Origin: Whalleya microplaca
Lineage: Eukaryota; Ascomycota; Sordariomycetes; Xylariales; Xylariaceae
Reading direction: 5' to 3'
Length of the DNA: 64,000 nt
Assembly: GCA_022497155.1 (NCBI GenBank)
Contig: MU385730.1
Coordinates: 620,001-684,000, forward strand
Shown here: positions 1 through 12,800 of the stretch, in pieces
Layout: each line of letters opens with the position of its first letter
How positions within the stretch are numbered: position 1 is the first letter of the stretch
Notes under the pieces: model-generated
Seen by the model: only the letters and a program-made list of their open reading frames with translations
Told to the model about the DNA's origin: nothing
The model's database searches: none
Position numbers and translations under genes: made by a program

Positions 1-691
1 CCGCTGCTTGGGGCCTAACGACAAACACTCTCGTCCGCACACAGTCGCACGGACAGGTCTAAGATTATAATGTTGCCGAACATCATGATATATGTATGTA
101 CTCGGTGGGTACAGCCTCGCATAATCAGCCGTTACACTGCCTGCGTAGGCACGTAGGCTACCAGCCAAGAGTCCTTGCAGCTGCACACCTAGGGGTTTGG
201 AGAGTCGCATGAGCGGCTACCAAGCGCTGAATACCCACCCACTCCCACGCGCACCGTGATCGTCGATATCGTTCCTAGATCTCACGTGCTGGGATCCAAG
301 TGGCCCTGTACCTATATTTCCAAGATTCCAAGAATACGAAAACCGTCGACAAGAAAGGGAAGGTCCAGCAGCAGCTACCTCGAGTGTGGAGCACCCACGT
401 TAGCCATCATGAAGTATTTAGGTGTATCGTTATTGTGCATGGATTCGACGCGAAGCGTGCCCCATGCCTGACTATTAGCTATCATCATGCTCTCTCCCAA
501 AGTCTATATAAAGCATGGCACCCTGGCCCGAGTTGTTCGTGCCAAAGCGAGACCACTATCACCTCAGTCTTGGGAAGATCTCTCTGATTCCACTTTGAGA
601 TCTAGCCGCTCTGCACTAGGTACTTAGTAGCCGGCGGCCCCCTTGACACCTCACCGATAAGCAGGAGTGTAGGAAAGGAAAAAAAGTAGCA
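1..691. other. 5' intergenic region; promoter of the GH2 gene
   Basis: I see no gene here. Short open frames occur around 256-587 but carry no family motif. A TATATAAA box lies at about 505-512, roughly 180 bp before the GH2 start codon, and is the likely core promoter element of that gene. Confidence 0.5.
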
Positions 692-2981
692 ATGAGGCTC
701 CCCGGCTTGTTCCCACACCTGCTCACCCTCGTCCCGCTGTTGGACCTGGCGTTGGGGTACGAGGTCAAGGTTAGAGGATGAACCTCCCACTGAAAGCAGA
801 CCATAGCTCACGCCGTACAGACTCCTCCACTAGATACTGATTGGACTTACTCAGTTGGAACGGACCCGTGGCCTGAATACCCACGCCCCCAGCTTCAACG
901 CTCTGAATGGCAGAGTCTCAACGGGCTGTGGAAGTGGAAGCCAACTTCTGGCAACGACACCGTCTTGTCCAACCAGACATCCGGCGGGCAGGACATCCTG
1001 GTACCTTCGTGTATAGAAAGCGCCCTCTCAGGTGTCATGGAGAATAATGTAACCTACTCATTATTCTGGACCAGCTTCGAAGTCAAGGACGACTGGACTG
1101 AGAAAGACCAGCGAGTTCTGCTCAACTTCGAAGCTGTAGACCACCAGGCGACTGTTTATCTCAATGGAAAACCAGTCGGCACTCACAGAGGCGGTTATTG
1201 GCATTTCAATTTCGACATCACCAAATTCCTCAGCAAGAAGGGCAAGAACTTTTTGTCCGTATTGGTGTATGACCCTACTGACGCGGAGGGTGAGTAACAA
1301 CAATGTGGACCTCATGCCTATCGAGGAACTGACGGTATCGATAGGCACCATGAACCCCGTCGGCAAGCAGACCCTCAACCCTTCACACATCTTCTACACG
1401 CCTTGCACAGGGATTTGGCAGAGCGTAAGTGAAGTTCCTGGTGAACTATTCTCGTGAATATGCAAGCACCGGATGCTAATTTGTATTTGCAAAGGTATGG
1501 CTTGAGACTGTCCCCAAGACGTATATCAAGTCGGTTGATGTCATTGCGGATATGTCCGGTCAAGGTGAGTTGTGTGTGGAGAAGATCACTACCTATTTGA
1601 CCGCCAGAACTAACGGGCCGCCCGCGTAGTCAATGTGACAGTCTGCAGCGAAGACTCTGGGCCGGTCACCGTCAGTGTCCTTGATGATGCAGGCAAGAAG
1701 GTCGGCTCGGCGAAGGGCATCAGCAACAAGCCATTCGACTTCACGGTCGAGTCGCCGAAATTATGGTCGCCAGACTCGCCAACGCTGTCAGTGCACTCTC
1801 ATGTTTCTTCTTAACCCAACCCTGTCACAGTTTGTCTGACAGCATACACCACAGCTATAATATTACCGTTACGCTGGGAAATGACACCGTGACTTCCTAC
1901 ACGGGTTTCAGGACTCTTTCCATTGACGACGTCGACGGGGTGAAGCGCCCACTGCTCAACGGCGAATTCATCTTCCAGTTTGGTACGCTAGACCAAGGCT
2001 TCTGGCCCGATGGGATTTACACGCCACCGAACCGTGAAGCTATGGTGTATGACCTGAAAGTCTTGAAGGATCTGGGGCTCAACATGCTTCGAAAGCATAT
2101 CAAAGTCGAGAATGCTCTCTTCTATCGTGCATGCGACGAGCTCGGATTGCTGCTCATTCAGGACATGCCGTCGATGCCTCAGCGAACGCCAACCGCAGAG
2201 CAACAGGCGGATTGGGAAAGCCAGATTGAGACCATGGTCCAACAACATAAGAACTATCCGAGCATCTACACCTGGGTAAGCTGCGCGCCCTCTTTCACTC
2301 ACTCGTCGACTTATAATATGCTCACATAGTGCTAGATCATCTATAATGAAGGATGGGGCCAGATAGTGGACGGAGACTACCCCGAATTCGACATCACGGC
2401 TCGCATCAAGGCCCTGGACTCCACGAGATTCGTCGACGCTACGTCTGGATGGCAAGACCATGGTGCAGGCGATTGGCACGACAACCATCACTACGCTAAC
2501 CCCCAGTGTGGCACGCCGTTCTATTCCATCCAATCGACCCCATACGACCCTTCTCGCATCTCCATCCAGGGCGAGTTCGGTGGTATCGGGCACAATGTCT
2601 CCGCGGAGCACCTATGGAAGGTCGAGGAGGCCGTGCTATCGATCAACCAGACGTACGAGATTGACCAAGATCTCGAGGCCTACAACTACCGCGGCCATCT
2701 CCTGCTGAGCGAGTTGCGCGAACAGATCGAGAAGTATGCGTGCTCAGCAGCTGTGTGGACGTAAGTTAACCCTATCATTCCCGTTCAATCTGGGCAGTGA
2801 GCAGCAACTAATTCCTCATAGGCAAACCACCGACGTGGAAGGCGAGGTCAATGGATTCCTGACATATGACAGGCGAATCTTGCGGACCGATAAAGACCAA
2901 TGGAAGAAAGATATCCAAGCCCTGTACGATGCCGCGGCAAAACGGGGAGGCAGCAGTAAGAAGACAAAGAGAAACACATGA
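692..2981 (+). CDS. Secreted glycoside hydrolase family 2 (beta-galactosidase / beta-glucuronidase-like)
   Basis: This gene probably encodes a secreted retaining exo-glycosidase of family GH2. My model has eight exons: 692-763, 821-1289, 1345-1424, 1495-1564, 1630-1786, 1855-2275, 2336-2760 and 2822-2981. They join in frame to give 617 residues. The first exon encodes a hydrophobic signal peptide of about 22 residues; its exact donor (near 757-769) is uncertain. Residues 30-150 form the sugar-binding jelly-roll domain (PRPQLQRSEWQSLNGLW), followed by an immunoglobulin-like domain and the TIM barrel. The general acid is expected at Glu428 in YNEGWG and the nucleophile at Glu503 in IQGEFGG. The C-terminus (TQTTDVEGEVNG, then a basic tail) resembles the shorter bacterial-type GH2 enzymes. 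At 617 residues it is much shorter than LacZ. The substrate cannot be read from sequence. It faces the GH3 gene tail to tail, 155 bp away, which suggests a carbohydrate-degrading pair. Confidence 0.9.
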
Positions 2982-3136
2982 AGATACCCCAGCGAATGGT
3001 CGCGATACAGTAATCTCTAATGAGTTCATATAAGGAATGCACAAAAAAGTAAAATCTAAAATGCTCTTGGTATTTCAAGGTCTTGCAACTTTCATGCTCT
3101 AATGCCTTTCCTCTAATGCCTTTCCCTCCCCTCTAT

Positions 3137-6002
3137 CTAAACAGTCAACGTCGTCTGCGCCTTGAAATCCCGACTGCTAGCCGCAACATAGAAGGTATAG
3201 TCGCCGCTCTCCACCTTCCAGTTCTGTGCCTCCGTGTCCCAGACACTCAAATCCCGCCTCTTCAGCTCGAACGTCACCGTCTCGCTCTGCCCGGGCTGGA
3301 TCGTAACCTTCTGGAATCCGCGCAGCTGGCGCACGGGCTCATCGGCCGCGGCAGGGAATCCGACGTACAGCTGCGCGACCTCGGCGCCGGCCACCTCGCC
3401 CGTGTTGGACACGCTCGCGGTCACGGTAGCGACGACGTCCCAGAGGTCCTCGCGCCCACCGACCGCGAGGTCGCCCGTTGCGTATCCGGCCTCTAGGCCG
3501 GCCTCGGCCTTCGCCGCGGTCACGTCATCCCCGTACGTGAACGTCGTGTAGGACAGGCCGTAGCCGAACTCGTAGCGCGGCGTCACGTTGTGCGCGTCGA
3601 AGTACTTGTAGTCGATGTAGTTGCCCTCGGTAAACTCCAGCTCGCGCTCGGTCTCCTGCACCGCCGTGCCGGCGTCGTAGTCGGACTCGTTGCGCGCGAT
3701 CGTGTGTACGAGCCTGCCCGACGGGTTGACGGCGCCGAACAGCACGTCGTCGATCGCGTTGCCGGATTCCTGGCCTAGCGGACCTCCGTACAGGACGCCC
3801 GTGACGTTGTCGTGCGAGATCCAGGCGTCGACGAGGCGTGGGCCCACGGTGTTGAGGACCACGATCGTGTTGTTGCAGTTGTCTGCGACGGTGTTCACGA
3901 GGCTGTGTGTCTCGAAGAAACCGGGTTAGCAACGCGTCCCATGAATCACACATTATACTAGGTTTGAAGGATGGGACGATATTGGGCTGCCGGTTATTGG
4001 CCACATACGTATCTTGCTGCTCGTTGTATAGCTCGGTGCGGTCGCCGCCCTCGCCCGCCCACGCGTTGATGAAGACCACGCACGCGTCCGAGTTGGACGC
4101 CACGCCTGTCGTGCTCTCCGCGAGCTCGGTGCCTTTGCCGCTCATGCCCGAGAACGTGGTCGACACGGTGTCGTTCAGCCACCACCGCAGCATGAAGCCA
4201 TCCTTGGCGGCGCGCTCATTGAACAGCTGGATCGGCGTCGTTAGGTACGCGAGCGAGCCCATGCCGCTTCCGCCGATCGTCGCCATGTCTGTATGCGGAG
4301 TCAGGACCTACGCGCGAAGAATGGAAATGGGGAAGGGAGAGAAGAGAAAGGGGCCGTTGCTTACGCCCTTCCATCGTCGGGCCTACGCCATTGTAAACCA
4401 CTAGCGCCGTGTTGGCGCCCACGTAGCGCGGCATCGCGTGCGTGCCGAAGATACTGATAGATCGCTTCGACTTCAGCGGAAGTGCGTTGTCCGTGTTCTT
4501 CAGAAGCACGATAGAGTCTGCTGCGTATGTGCGTGCCAGCGCGCTGTGGTTCCCGCGTACGTCAACGTAGTCAGTTGCGCCGGCCTCGGCAGGATACCCT
4601 TGATCCTATTTCGCATTCAGGGGTTAGTGATTGTTCTACTTGCCCCTAATTTGGGAGCGTCCGGGGGACACCAGAAGTTAAATGCCACTGAAACCAACTA
4701 AACAGGGAAAAATGACGATCCTGGATACGAACCTGGTTGAGATGGTAGTAACCCATGAGATTCCGGATGGCCATATCATCGAGACGCGCCTCCGTGAAAC
4801 TACCGTTCGTCAGCGCAACGCCGAGTGTCGAGTTGCTCCATGTCGAGCTCGAAGACGCATAGTCCATGCCGGCGTTGGCGGAGCCGACAGCCGTCTTCTG
4901 TCCGCCGACGTCGGCGGACACGAGGCCCGGGAAGCCGAGCTCGACCTTGAGGTACTTGGCCAGGAGGTCCTGGCTCTCGCACGAGTAGGTGCCGTTGACG
5001 CGGTTCATGGCGCACATAGCGCCGCCCATGCCGTTCTTGACGGTGTCGTAGAAAGTGGCCAAGTACGTCTCGTGGAAGGCCTTGTCGGAGATGATGACGT
5101 TGTACGCCTCGCTCGAATCGCTGCTGGTCGAGTTGTCGCTAGTCGTCGTCGCGTTGGCTGACTGCCGTCGTAGCTTGCTTGGGGGAGCGCCACCGGGAGC
5201 ACCGCCTCCGCCGCCTGTCGTGGTGCCGGTGGATCCCATTCGGTTCGTTTCGAACTCGTTGAGGATGAAATGCTTCGCGCTCGGGATGACGCCGGCATTC
5301 GACATTCCCTACGAAGAAGACCCGCGTTAACACCCCTATCCGACCCCTGAAATGCGAGTTGGATTTCTTAGCTGGGCATACCTTGACGAATGATCCCGAC
5401 ATCGCGCTGCATCTTCGTTAGTCGCCAAGAACTCCTTTGATGATGGGCCCTGTGAGGCTAGGAGGCATACCCGTTCAGATACGAATCGGCACCATACGTC
5501 TCGCCGGTTCGTCCTGCCCACGCCGACCTACCCAACGGCTGCGTGGTAGGCCCCAGCGCCATGTTGATCCCCTTGCCTTTGAACTCCGAACCTACCGATT
5601 GGCCTTGGCTGTATATCGCATCCTTATCCCACGTCATGGCCATGGCGAGACCGGCCGGCCAGGTGGTCACGTAGTAGTAGGTGAGAGGGTTGGTCGCGGA
5701 GTCCAGCATGACAGGGGCGCTGACATTGTTCACAGTTCCGCCCGTGATGAGAGACAGCTTCTGCGCCGTCGTAAGCGTCTTGACGAACTCGGATGCCTTG
5801 TCATAGGCCGACTGCCAGTCGCCGAGTTTCACTGACGAGTTGTTAATAAAAGACAAGACACGGAATGCACTCCCTACTCATCCTAGAACATACCCGTGTT
5901 TGAACTCAGCAACTGAGCTGTGTAGTTGCTGGACGCATCTGCGGATGCGAAATCTCCATAAAGGAGTAGTGATAGAAGAGGAAGAGCCGAAGAGACCCTC
6001 AT
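3137..6002 (-). CDS. Secreted glycoside hydrolase family 3 beta-glucosidase-like enzyme
   Basis: This gene encodes a GH3 exo-glycosidase, probably a secreted beta-glucosidase. Seven exons join in frame to 787 residues: 6002-5894, 5831-5471, 5412-5382, 5308-4733, 4605-4365, 4288-4009 and 3902-3137. The start at 6002 gives a signal peptide of about 20 residues. The N-terminal barrel carries GAGRTGETYGADSYL-like and AKHFILNEFETNR motifs. The nucleophile is predicted at Asp300 in LVSADVGGQ, where many GH3 enzymes have SDW. The alpha/beta sandwich domain follows (LLKNTDNALPL; NTIVVLNTVGP; GPLGQESGNAIDDVLFG), and a fibronectin-III-like domain ends the protein (SNTGEVAGAEVAQLYVGFP; QPGQSETVTFEL). 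A Gly/Ser/Thr-rich insertion of about 45 residues follows the ETNR motif. A TATA-like stretch is present near 6121-6132. Substrate preference is not determinable here. Confidence 0.92.
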
Positions 6003-8483
6003 AATGAAGATATACCGTAACGACTGGTATCAATGAAAACAACGAATGACAACTAGCAAGGAGTGAAGGCAGCTCCTAGCGATAGTAGTTGGGCAGCAAA
6101 GAGATGAAGCCTACTACAACTCCTATATATACTCTACATACCTACTCTATCGACGTCGCCGACATCGTCGACTTACCTAGCCATCACGATAGCGCTGGCG
6201 CCACGCGGGCGGACCGCAGCTAGCTAGTGTTACGACGCCGTACGACGCCATGCCCAGCGAGGTCGCCGCCGCCGTCGCTGCCGCCGCATCGCGATGAGAA
6301 CCTGTGAATGAGACACGGCTTTCGATATTCTTTTTGGCAGCAGGACGCGTGGCTGTCACTGCCATCGGACGCGTGGACGACCATCTAGCAAGTCCGCAGA
6401 TTGGCCGAGGGATAGACTAAATCAACCCGATGCTACGGAAGGCCCACTCATTCGGGTTTGATCTCCGAATATATGGATACCTACCGATAGCTGGTTGTAG
6501 ATAGATTTCTACAACAAGGGGGTATCCTGGTCTTTGGGAGCGGCTCTGCTGTGCTGCATTGGTATTTAAACTTCTAACTGCCTGCCTAAGTGGGATGCCG
6601 TGTGATGATGACGGCGGTTGAGTAGTAAGTATAAGTGGCGATACATGCAATTGCGTGCCGATAAAGAACTAGTTTGAACTATGGGGTTTGTCTATACATA
6701 GTAGTGTGCTGGATGACGCATGAAACGAAAGGGCCTTCGAATTGCGGATTTTGTAGGATCTTGATTAACCTTAGCCGAGTTTTTCCCTTGCACCCATGCC
6801 GTTTTCTAAGAATAGGCGCAGCGCAATTCTGCAAATCGACTCATTATTGTACGTGTACTAGTTTTACAGTTTCATACTTCGACGGGTATCACGACTGAAG
6901 TGCTATAAAGAATAATGCGTTCTAAAATAATAGAAAGTTACAGTGGTTATATATGGCAACGGTGAACATTGCGGGAAGCGAATTGTTCTAGACACCATAC
7001 AGTCTATCCACCTTCCATCATACCTTACGGAGTTGGTTTCTCACAAATCCACAATCCAACAGTGGTAATTTAAAAAGCGAATCTCCTGATAGTCTTTGGT
7101 TCTTAGTCAACCCATTAAGGAGACAAGCAGGCTTTGCCGCTGACCGACAATTCCATGTTACAGTGCATCTTGGCTGTCCATTGAGAGACACTGAACTCTA
7201 TCCGAAGCTATGGACAAAAAAGGCTCGCCCTCCAATCCATAAACCGGATTCATCAAGATTGAACAGTTCTTCGATACCTGTAGATGAAAACGGGACACGG
7301 CGACCCCTGATCGAAGGAGGAGGTATTTTATAGTAAGGCATATTGAAATTGAAGTCATTCATATTATATTGGCCGAGGTGGCGGGACTGGTTCTAGCTCC
7401 TGTGTCATGCGTTGAACAACTTCTAGAGGAACAATGCTTCATCTTTCGCTCCTGTTGGCATGGATCCTCGGCGTCTATGGACAACAAGCTGACGCAAAAG
7501 CAAGGCAATCGTGAAATATTATATACAGACGGCTCCGTGGGCCGTGATGGATTGATGGCTATTCCGGAGTCCCGTGAACGGGGTCAACGATCTGTATATT
7601 TCGACACCAGAGCCCGTTTGAGTGCTCGATGAGCACTAAGGCGAGATGGTATACCTTCTCGTATGCTCAAACTTGGCAGGATAAGAACAATGCATGATAT
7701 ATAGACTGAGGAGAGTTATGACCTCGCCGAGGCTAGTTTGTTATGTCACCAGAAGTTGCACTATATGTGCTCTCGTACGTCGGTTGTGTGGCGTAGGGAG
7801 ATGAAGCCCCTGATCGATGACTTTCCCGCTATATGAAAAGACTAAATATAGCATGTATTCATCCCTTTGGTTGAGGATAGCATGTCGCTATGAGCGAAGA
7901 CATATACGTACGACAAGATCTGGACCATTCCCCAATAACCCCTTGATGAATGCCTTGACCCAAAGGCGACCTGAACAGCAGTTAACTGAGCTGAAAAGTC
8001 ACGCAGGAGCCGTGGCCTGTTTATTCAACTGGGAACGTCGCTGATGAAGTGGGTCTTCATCATTGCACTGACAACCCATCCATCCTTTCATCAAAGCCTC
8101 CAGAAGTGTAGTGGTAGTTCCGCTCTCGTGGTGCTGACATCATTGCACAATATTGCTAACCGAGCTTGGGTGCCGCTACATAGCAGTGCGCTGACTTGAT
8201 TCAAGTAAAACAATGGCAATCCAGCCAAATCAAATCAAATCAAATCAAAATTCAACTTGAATTGGTAGGATCATAAGGCGGTGCTTCCTGGCAATATTCG
8301 CAACATCAGTCAGCCATCCCGACATCCCCCGCCTACAAACTATGCCATCTCACTCATCGCAAACTCCGTGGCCGTCCTGCTCCATGTCACCTCTCCAAGG
8401 TGGAGTTAGAAGCTGCCTAACAATCCGTGACCACCGGTGAACACATTCCCTACACTTAAGATAGGACGGGAGGCGCAACCGAT
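6003..8483. other. Intergenic region between GH3 and the enoyl reductase gene
   Basis: About 2.5 kb without a recognisable gene. The GH3 promoter lies at the left end. Open frames (for example 6417-6650 on the minus strand) lack family features and have no plausible splicing context. A short (AAATC)n microsatellite occurs at about 8226-8250. Confidence 0.5.
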
Positions 8484-9510
8484 ATGGCGTTGTCGATTAC
8501 CTTGAATGTTAGGCCTCGAGGTATGTGAGGATAGAACCTCATGTCGTTCTTATGCTTTTTTTCTGATGTGCGGCAAGGAAAACCCGCTAAAACTCTGCCC
8601 GCCCAGGTCTCGCTTCAGCCTATGAGCTCGACCCAGTCTCTCTATCAAGAGATAGCCAAGGCGAGCGGCTACTCAGTGCATCGTCTACGCATCTCTCTCG
8701 GGAGAGACGGTAGTCAGGCTGTTGCGAAGGCAGCAGATAGTATACTTGCTAGCGCCGGTGTGGCTGATGGCATGGACCTCTTCGTCAAAGATCTAGGTAA
8801 GGTTGGAATTTCGCAAGCGCCTCAGATAGGTCGTCCCCTACTCACATATGGGCTGCGATACAGGACCGCAGATTGACTGGCGAACCGTCTACGTGATCGA
8901 ATACATCGGCCCACTCATCATCCACGAATTGTTCTACAATCTACGTCTGGAGTCTCCCAGTACGTCCCAGACCTTGACGTTCTACATGATTATGGCGCAA
9001 TTCGTCAAGCGCGAGGTAGAAACGCTCTTTGTGCACCGCTTCTCCCTAGCTACCATGCCGGTTCGGAACATTTTCAAAAACAGCAGTCACTACTGGGTGC
9101 TCTCTGGCCTTATGATCGCCTGGTTCGTTTACACCCCTTCACACTCTAGCAGTGTCGATGACTCCTTGGGCCTCCTATCCTACCTCGGACTGGTCTGCTT
9201 CCTTCTTGGAGCCTCTCTGAACACGTATATTCACCTAATCCAGCGTTCCCTGCGCCCTGCCGGTACGACTGTGCGCCAAATACCCTCTGGCCCGGGCTTT
9301 GCTTGGGTTACTTGCCCCAACTACATGTTTGAGACGCTGTCGTGGGTCGGAATCCTTCTGGTGAGCCGCAGCTTAGCGGTAGTAGTGTTCATGGTTGTCG
9401 CACTTACGCAGATGAAACTGTGGGCTAACAAGAAGGAGAGAAGATACCGGCGCGAGTTCTCAGGTGCCTACGTACCTAAGAAGTTTGGAATCATTCCTGG
9501 TATTTTGTGA
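8484..9510 (+). CDS. TSC13/TECR-type very-long-chain enoyl-CoA reductase paralogue
   Basis: This gene encodes a member of the trans-2-enoyl-CoA reductase family (yeast Tsc13), the ER-membrane enzyme for the last step of very-long-chain fatty acid elongation. Three exons (8484-8520, 8578-8796, 8864-9510) join in frame to 300 residues, close to yeast Tsc13. The start at 8484 yields the ubiquitin-like N-terminal domain (NVRPRGKPAKTLPAQVSL), and most introns fit the consensus. The membrane part contains LFVHRFSLATMPVRNIFKN, HYWVLSG and TCPNYMFE, whose Tyr corresponds to the proposed catalytic Tyr. The C-terminus VPKKFGIIPGIL is typical of the steroid 5-alpha-reductase fold. Several hydrophobic segments are visible. 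The gene sits 349 bp from the polyketide synthase, tail to tail. I infer an accessory copy serving the cluster (resistance or tailoring). Whether it is instead the only genomic copy cannot be told from this window. Confidence 0.9.
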
Positions 9511-9859
9511 CCAAATAGTAGAAAATATGGCCTGGGAGTTTAGTATTTGCAAAGAGAGCCTATGGTGGGGATGGGATAAAAATAAACGATATGTTGACAC
9601 GTCACGAAGTTTAGACTGGTTCGAGTGACTACCTATTATATTTCACATTTGATAACTTTCTATCCTACGGCACTGGCAGTAGGAGAGTTGTCCATATTGA
9701 TGCTATACCTACTGACTTGAATATACGAATACACGGCACGACGACAGAAATGACTCCCTTATTCCAAAATAAAAATAAAGGTAGAGGAATGAAAAAATCG
9801 CAACGGAATAATAAGGCGTGCCTAGAGATGAGCATGCTTTTTTCCAGATGATCCCCTGA
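9511..9859. other. 3' intergenic region between two convergent genes
   Basis: This short A+T-leaning spacer holds the 3' ends of the enoyl reductase gene and the polyketide synthase gene. No coding feature is seen. AATAAA-like poly(A) signals occur on the plus strand near 9580 and on both strands near 9770. Confidence 0.45.
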
Positions 9860-12800
9860 TTAAATCTTGACCTCAGCAAGTGGCGTGCGATGGTCCCTAA
9901 TAACCTGTGTCAGGAAAATCAAGAAGTTATCCCAGAACCGCTCCATGTGCCTTCGCGAGTACAAACCGCAGTCAAACTCGAGCCTCATACCTAGCACACC
10001 CTCGCTGTTTTCGATTGCGTCGACCGCCAGTTCGCACGTGCCGGCCATGTCGCTAACATGTAGGTCGTCGATACGGAACTCGCGGCCTGCGAAACGGGGC
10101 GCGGGACTTTGGGGCATGTAATTGACGATTATTTGGCCAAGGGGAAAGTGGCTTCGATTGTTCGGCTCTGCGCCGGCGGCCCGAATCACGTGGTCGAAGG
10201 GCGCGCGGCCGTGCGCCATGGCCTCGAGCACGCCGGCAGATACGCTACTTAGCAGAGAGTCGAATGTAGCATCCGGACCGTCGCAGCCACCGGTACACCG
10301 TAGTGGTACTAAATTGACAAAGTCACCGATAACGTCGTCGAGGGCTGGATGTGGCCGCATGTCGTCCACTAGCAGCAACACCACGTCGTCCTCTCGCGTG
10401 TATCGATGTAGGAATGCCCGTAGCGCGGCTAATAAGAAGTGAAAGGGCGTCGCCGGTGCAGCCCCAGGCCCCGAGGCTACACGTTTCATCCGCTTGAAGA
10501 GCGAAGCTGACAGAGTGTTGTGCAAAACATCTCTATGAACGGAAGAAAGCTGCGCTGGGCGTGGTCCGGCTGCGAAGGGTAACAAGGCGCTCGCGGCCGG
10601 GACGCCACGTAGGCGGGTGGCCCACCACTCAAGGTCCGCTGAAATAGAGCTGCCGGCGCCGCGCACCTGTTGCTGCATCCAGAGGGTGTAGTCGGAGTAG
10701 GTGAGCCGGGGGCTAGGCACGCGGTCTAGGTCAGCCTGAGTACCAAAACGGAGCGCATCGTAGATGTTGATCATCTGGCCCACCATGGACGCAGTGCTCA
10801 TGTTGTCGAGAGCGATGTGATGCACGGCAAAAGCGACGGCATAGCGGGCTCTGCCCAGCTTGAGAACTGTAGCATGCATCACTTCGCCCTTGTGGATGTC
10901 GAGTGTGACGCGTTTCATTTTGTCAGCGCATTGCTCGACGATCACTCGGGGAGAGGCCCCTGCGCTATCAGAGACGTCTTCGTACCGCACAGCGGCTGGA
11001 TTGAATGTTTCGAGGATTTGTTGTTGTGCAGGGGAGGAGTCATCCACGCTGTTCAGGTAGGCGGTCCTGAAAATGGGGTTTCGACGCGCAAGCTCGACGA
11101 ATGCCTGCTGCACGGTCTGGAAGTGCATTTCGCCGCTAATGAAGCAGGTGATGGTGAGGTTGAGGACACTCGGATCCTGCAACATGCTGTGAGCCCGCCA
11201 AAGACCGTTTTGGGCGCTGGAAAGAGCTATGGGAGCTGATCTATCCTCAACGACTGGAAACTCAGCCGTCGAAATTCTGGCAGCGGCTAGTTTTTCAGGT
11301 CTTTGTTGGTGTTGCATCGTTTGTATATTGCTATAGGTATTTGCAGCTGGCTCAGCGGACTGACCACCCGATCCCTCCGTAGAGGGCGAAGACAGCGCTG
11401 TTATCGCACTGCGGACTACTGTATCCAACAGAGCCGTGATAGATTTGGCCCCGATGATCTGGAATAAAGCCACGTCGGCCTTGGTCTCCTTAAAGAACCA
11501 CTTGCGGAACTCGACCGCTACGATAGAGTCTAGGCCGTAATTCGAAAGAGGGTTCTCGGGCTGAAGAGAATCGACGGGGACGGACAAGACGCTGGCCACT
11601 TTATCGAGGAACGCCGCAGTCAACAACTGCATTTTCTCCTCATGAGTCTGGGCCCTCCGAATAGCACTGGCTAGGTCCTGCGATGTCCTGGCCTTGGACC
11701 CCTGGCAGCCGAGATCGAGGTTCGCATACAGGTTGCGGACGGTAGGCAGCGTCGCCCAATACACGTCTTTTCGTCGCACATTGATTCCCGCAATCAAACC
11801 GTGAGACTCTATGCCCGTATATGCCCATGTTGTCTTCTGCTGTGGGCCTATGGTCTTTTGTTGTTCTCTGTGCGCGTACGAAGCCAGGATGGCCTCTTCG
11901 GTCTGATAAAACAACTCTTCCTCGGTCATGGCTTCGTACCCGAGTCTCTCCATAGTCGTCTCAAGAGCTGTGTCCTCCGAGACCGCTCCTACCCCCGTAA
12001 CCATGCCGAGGTTCATGGTGAAACCAGGTAGCCCCATGGCCCGGCGATGAGCCATTAGTGCATCCATATAGCAGTTGCCTGCCGCATAGTTTGCCTGCGC
12101 CATCGCTCCCAGTGCCCCCGAGCTCGACGAGAAGCACACAAAGAAGTCCAAGGCGCTATTATTGAGGGTGGCGTTGTGCAGATTCCAGGTCCCCTGCGTC
12201 TTGGGATTAGCACATTCACGCCACTGCTGCATCGTCATCCGAGAATACGGCGAGTCGCGAAGAACCATGACGGCTTGAAAGATACCAGCCAGACAGTCTC
12301 CCAGAGCCTCGATAACAAAATCAACGGTCTCCCTGTTCGTAACATCTCCGCGGAACACTGTGGCCTCAACCCCCTTAGCCCTCAGCCATGAGAGGGTGGC
12401 CTGCGCCCGCTCGCTGCGGTCGCCGGACCGGGATAAGAATGCGAATCGTCGTGCTCCTCGACGCACCATCCAGCCTGAGAGTGACTGCCCGAGTCCACCG
12501 AGACCACCAACGAGAAGATACACCTTTTCGGGCGAAAAGAGCGTGGTATTGTGGTATGATGGCGGCAAGACGGGGACCATGTCGTTCTTTCCAGGCAGGA
12601 GCACAACCTTGCCAAAGTGTTTGCCCATCTGGAGGAGCCGAAATGCTTTCTGGACCTCGGCGAATGACATCCTAGTGAGCGGCTGCGGCGGCGTCATCTT
12701 ACCCTCCGTCACCAAACCAAACATGATGTCGGCTAGACGCGCGAGCATGGGTTTATTGTGGTGGTAGAGGGTGATAAGATCGACGGACGCATAGGTAACA

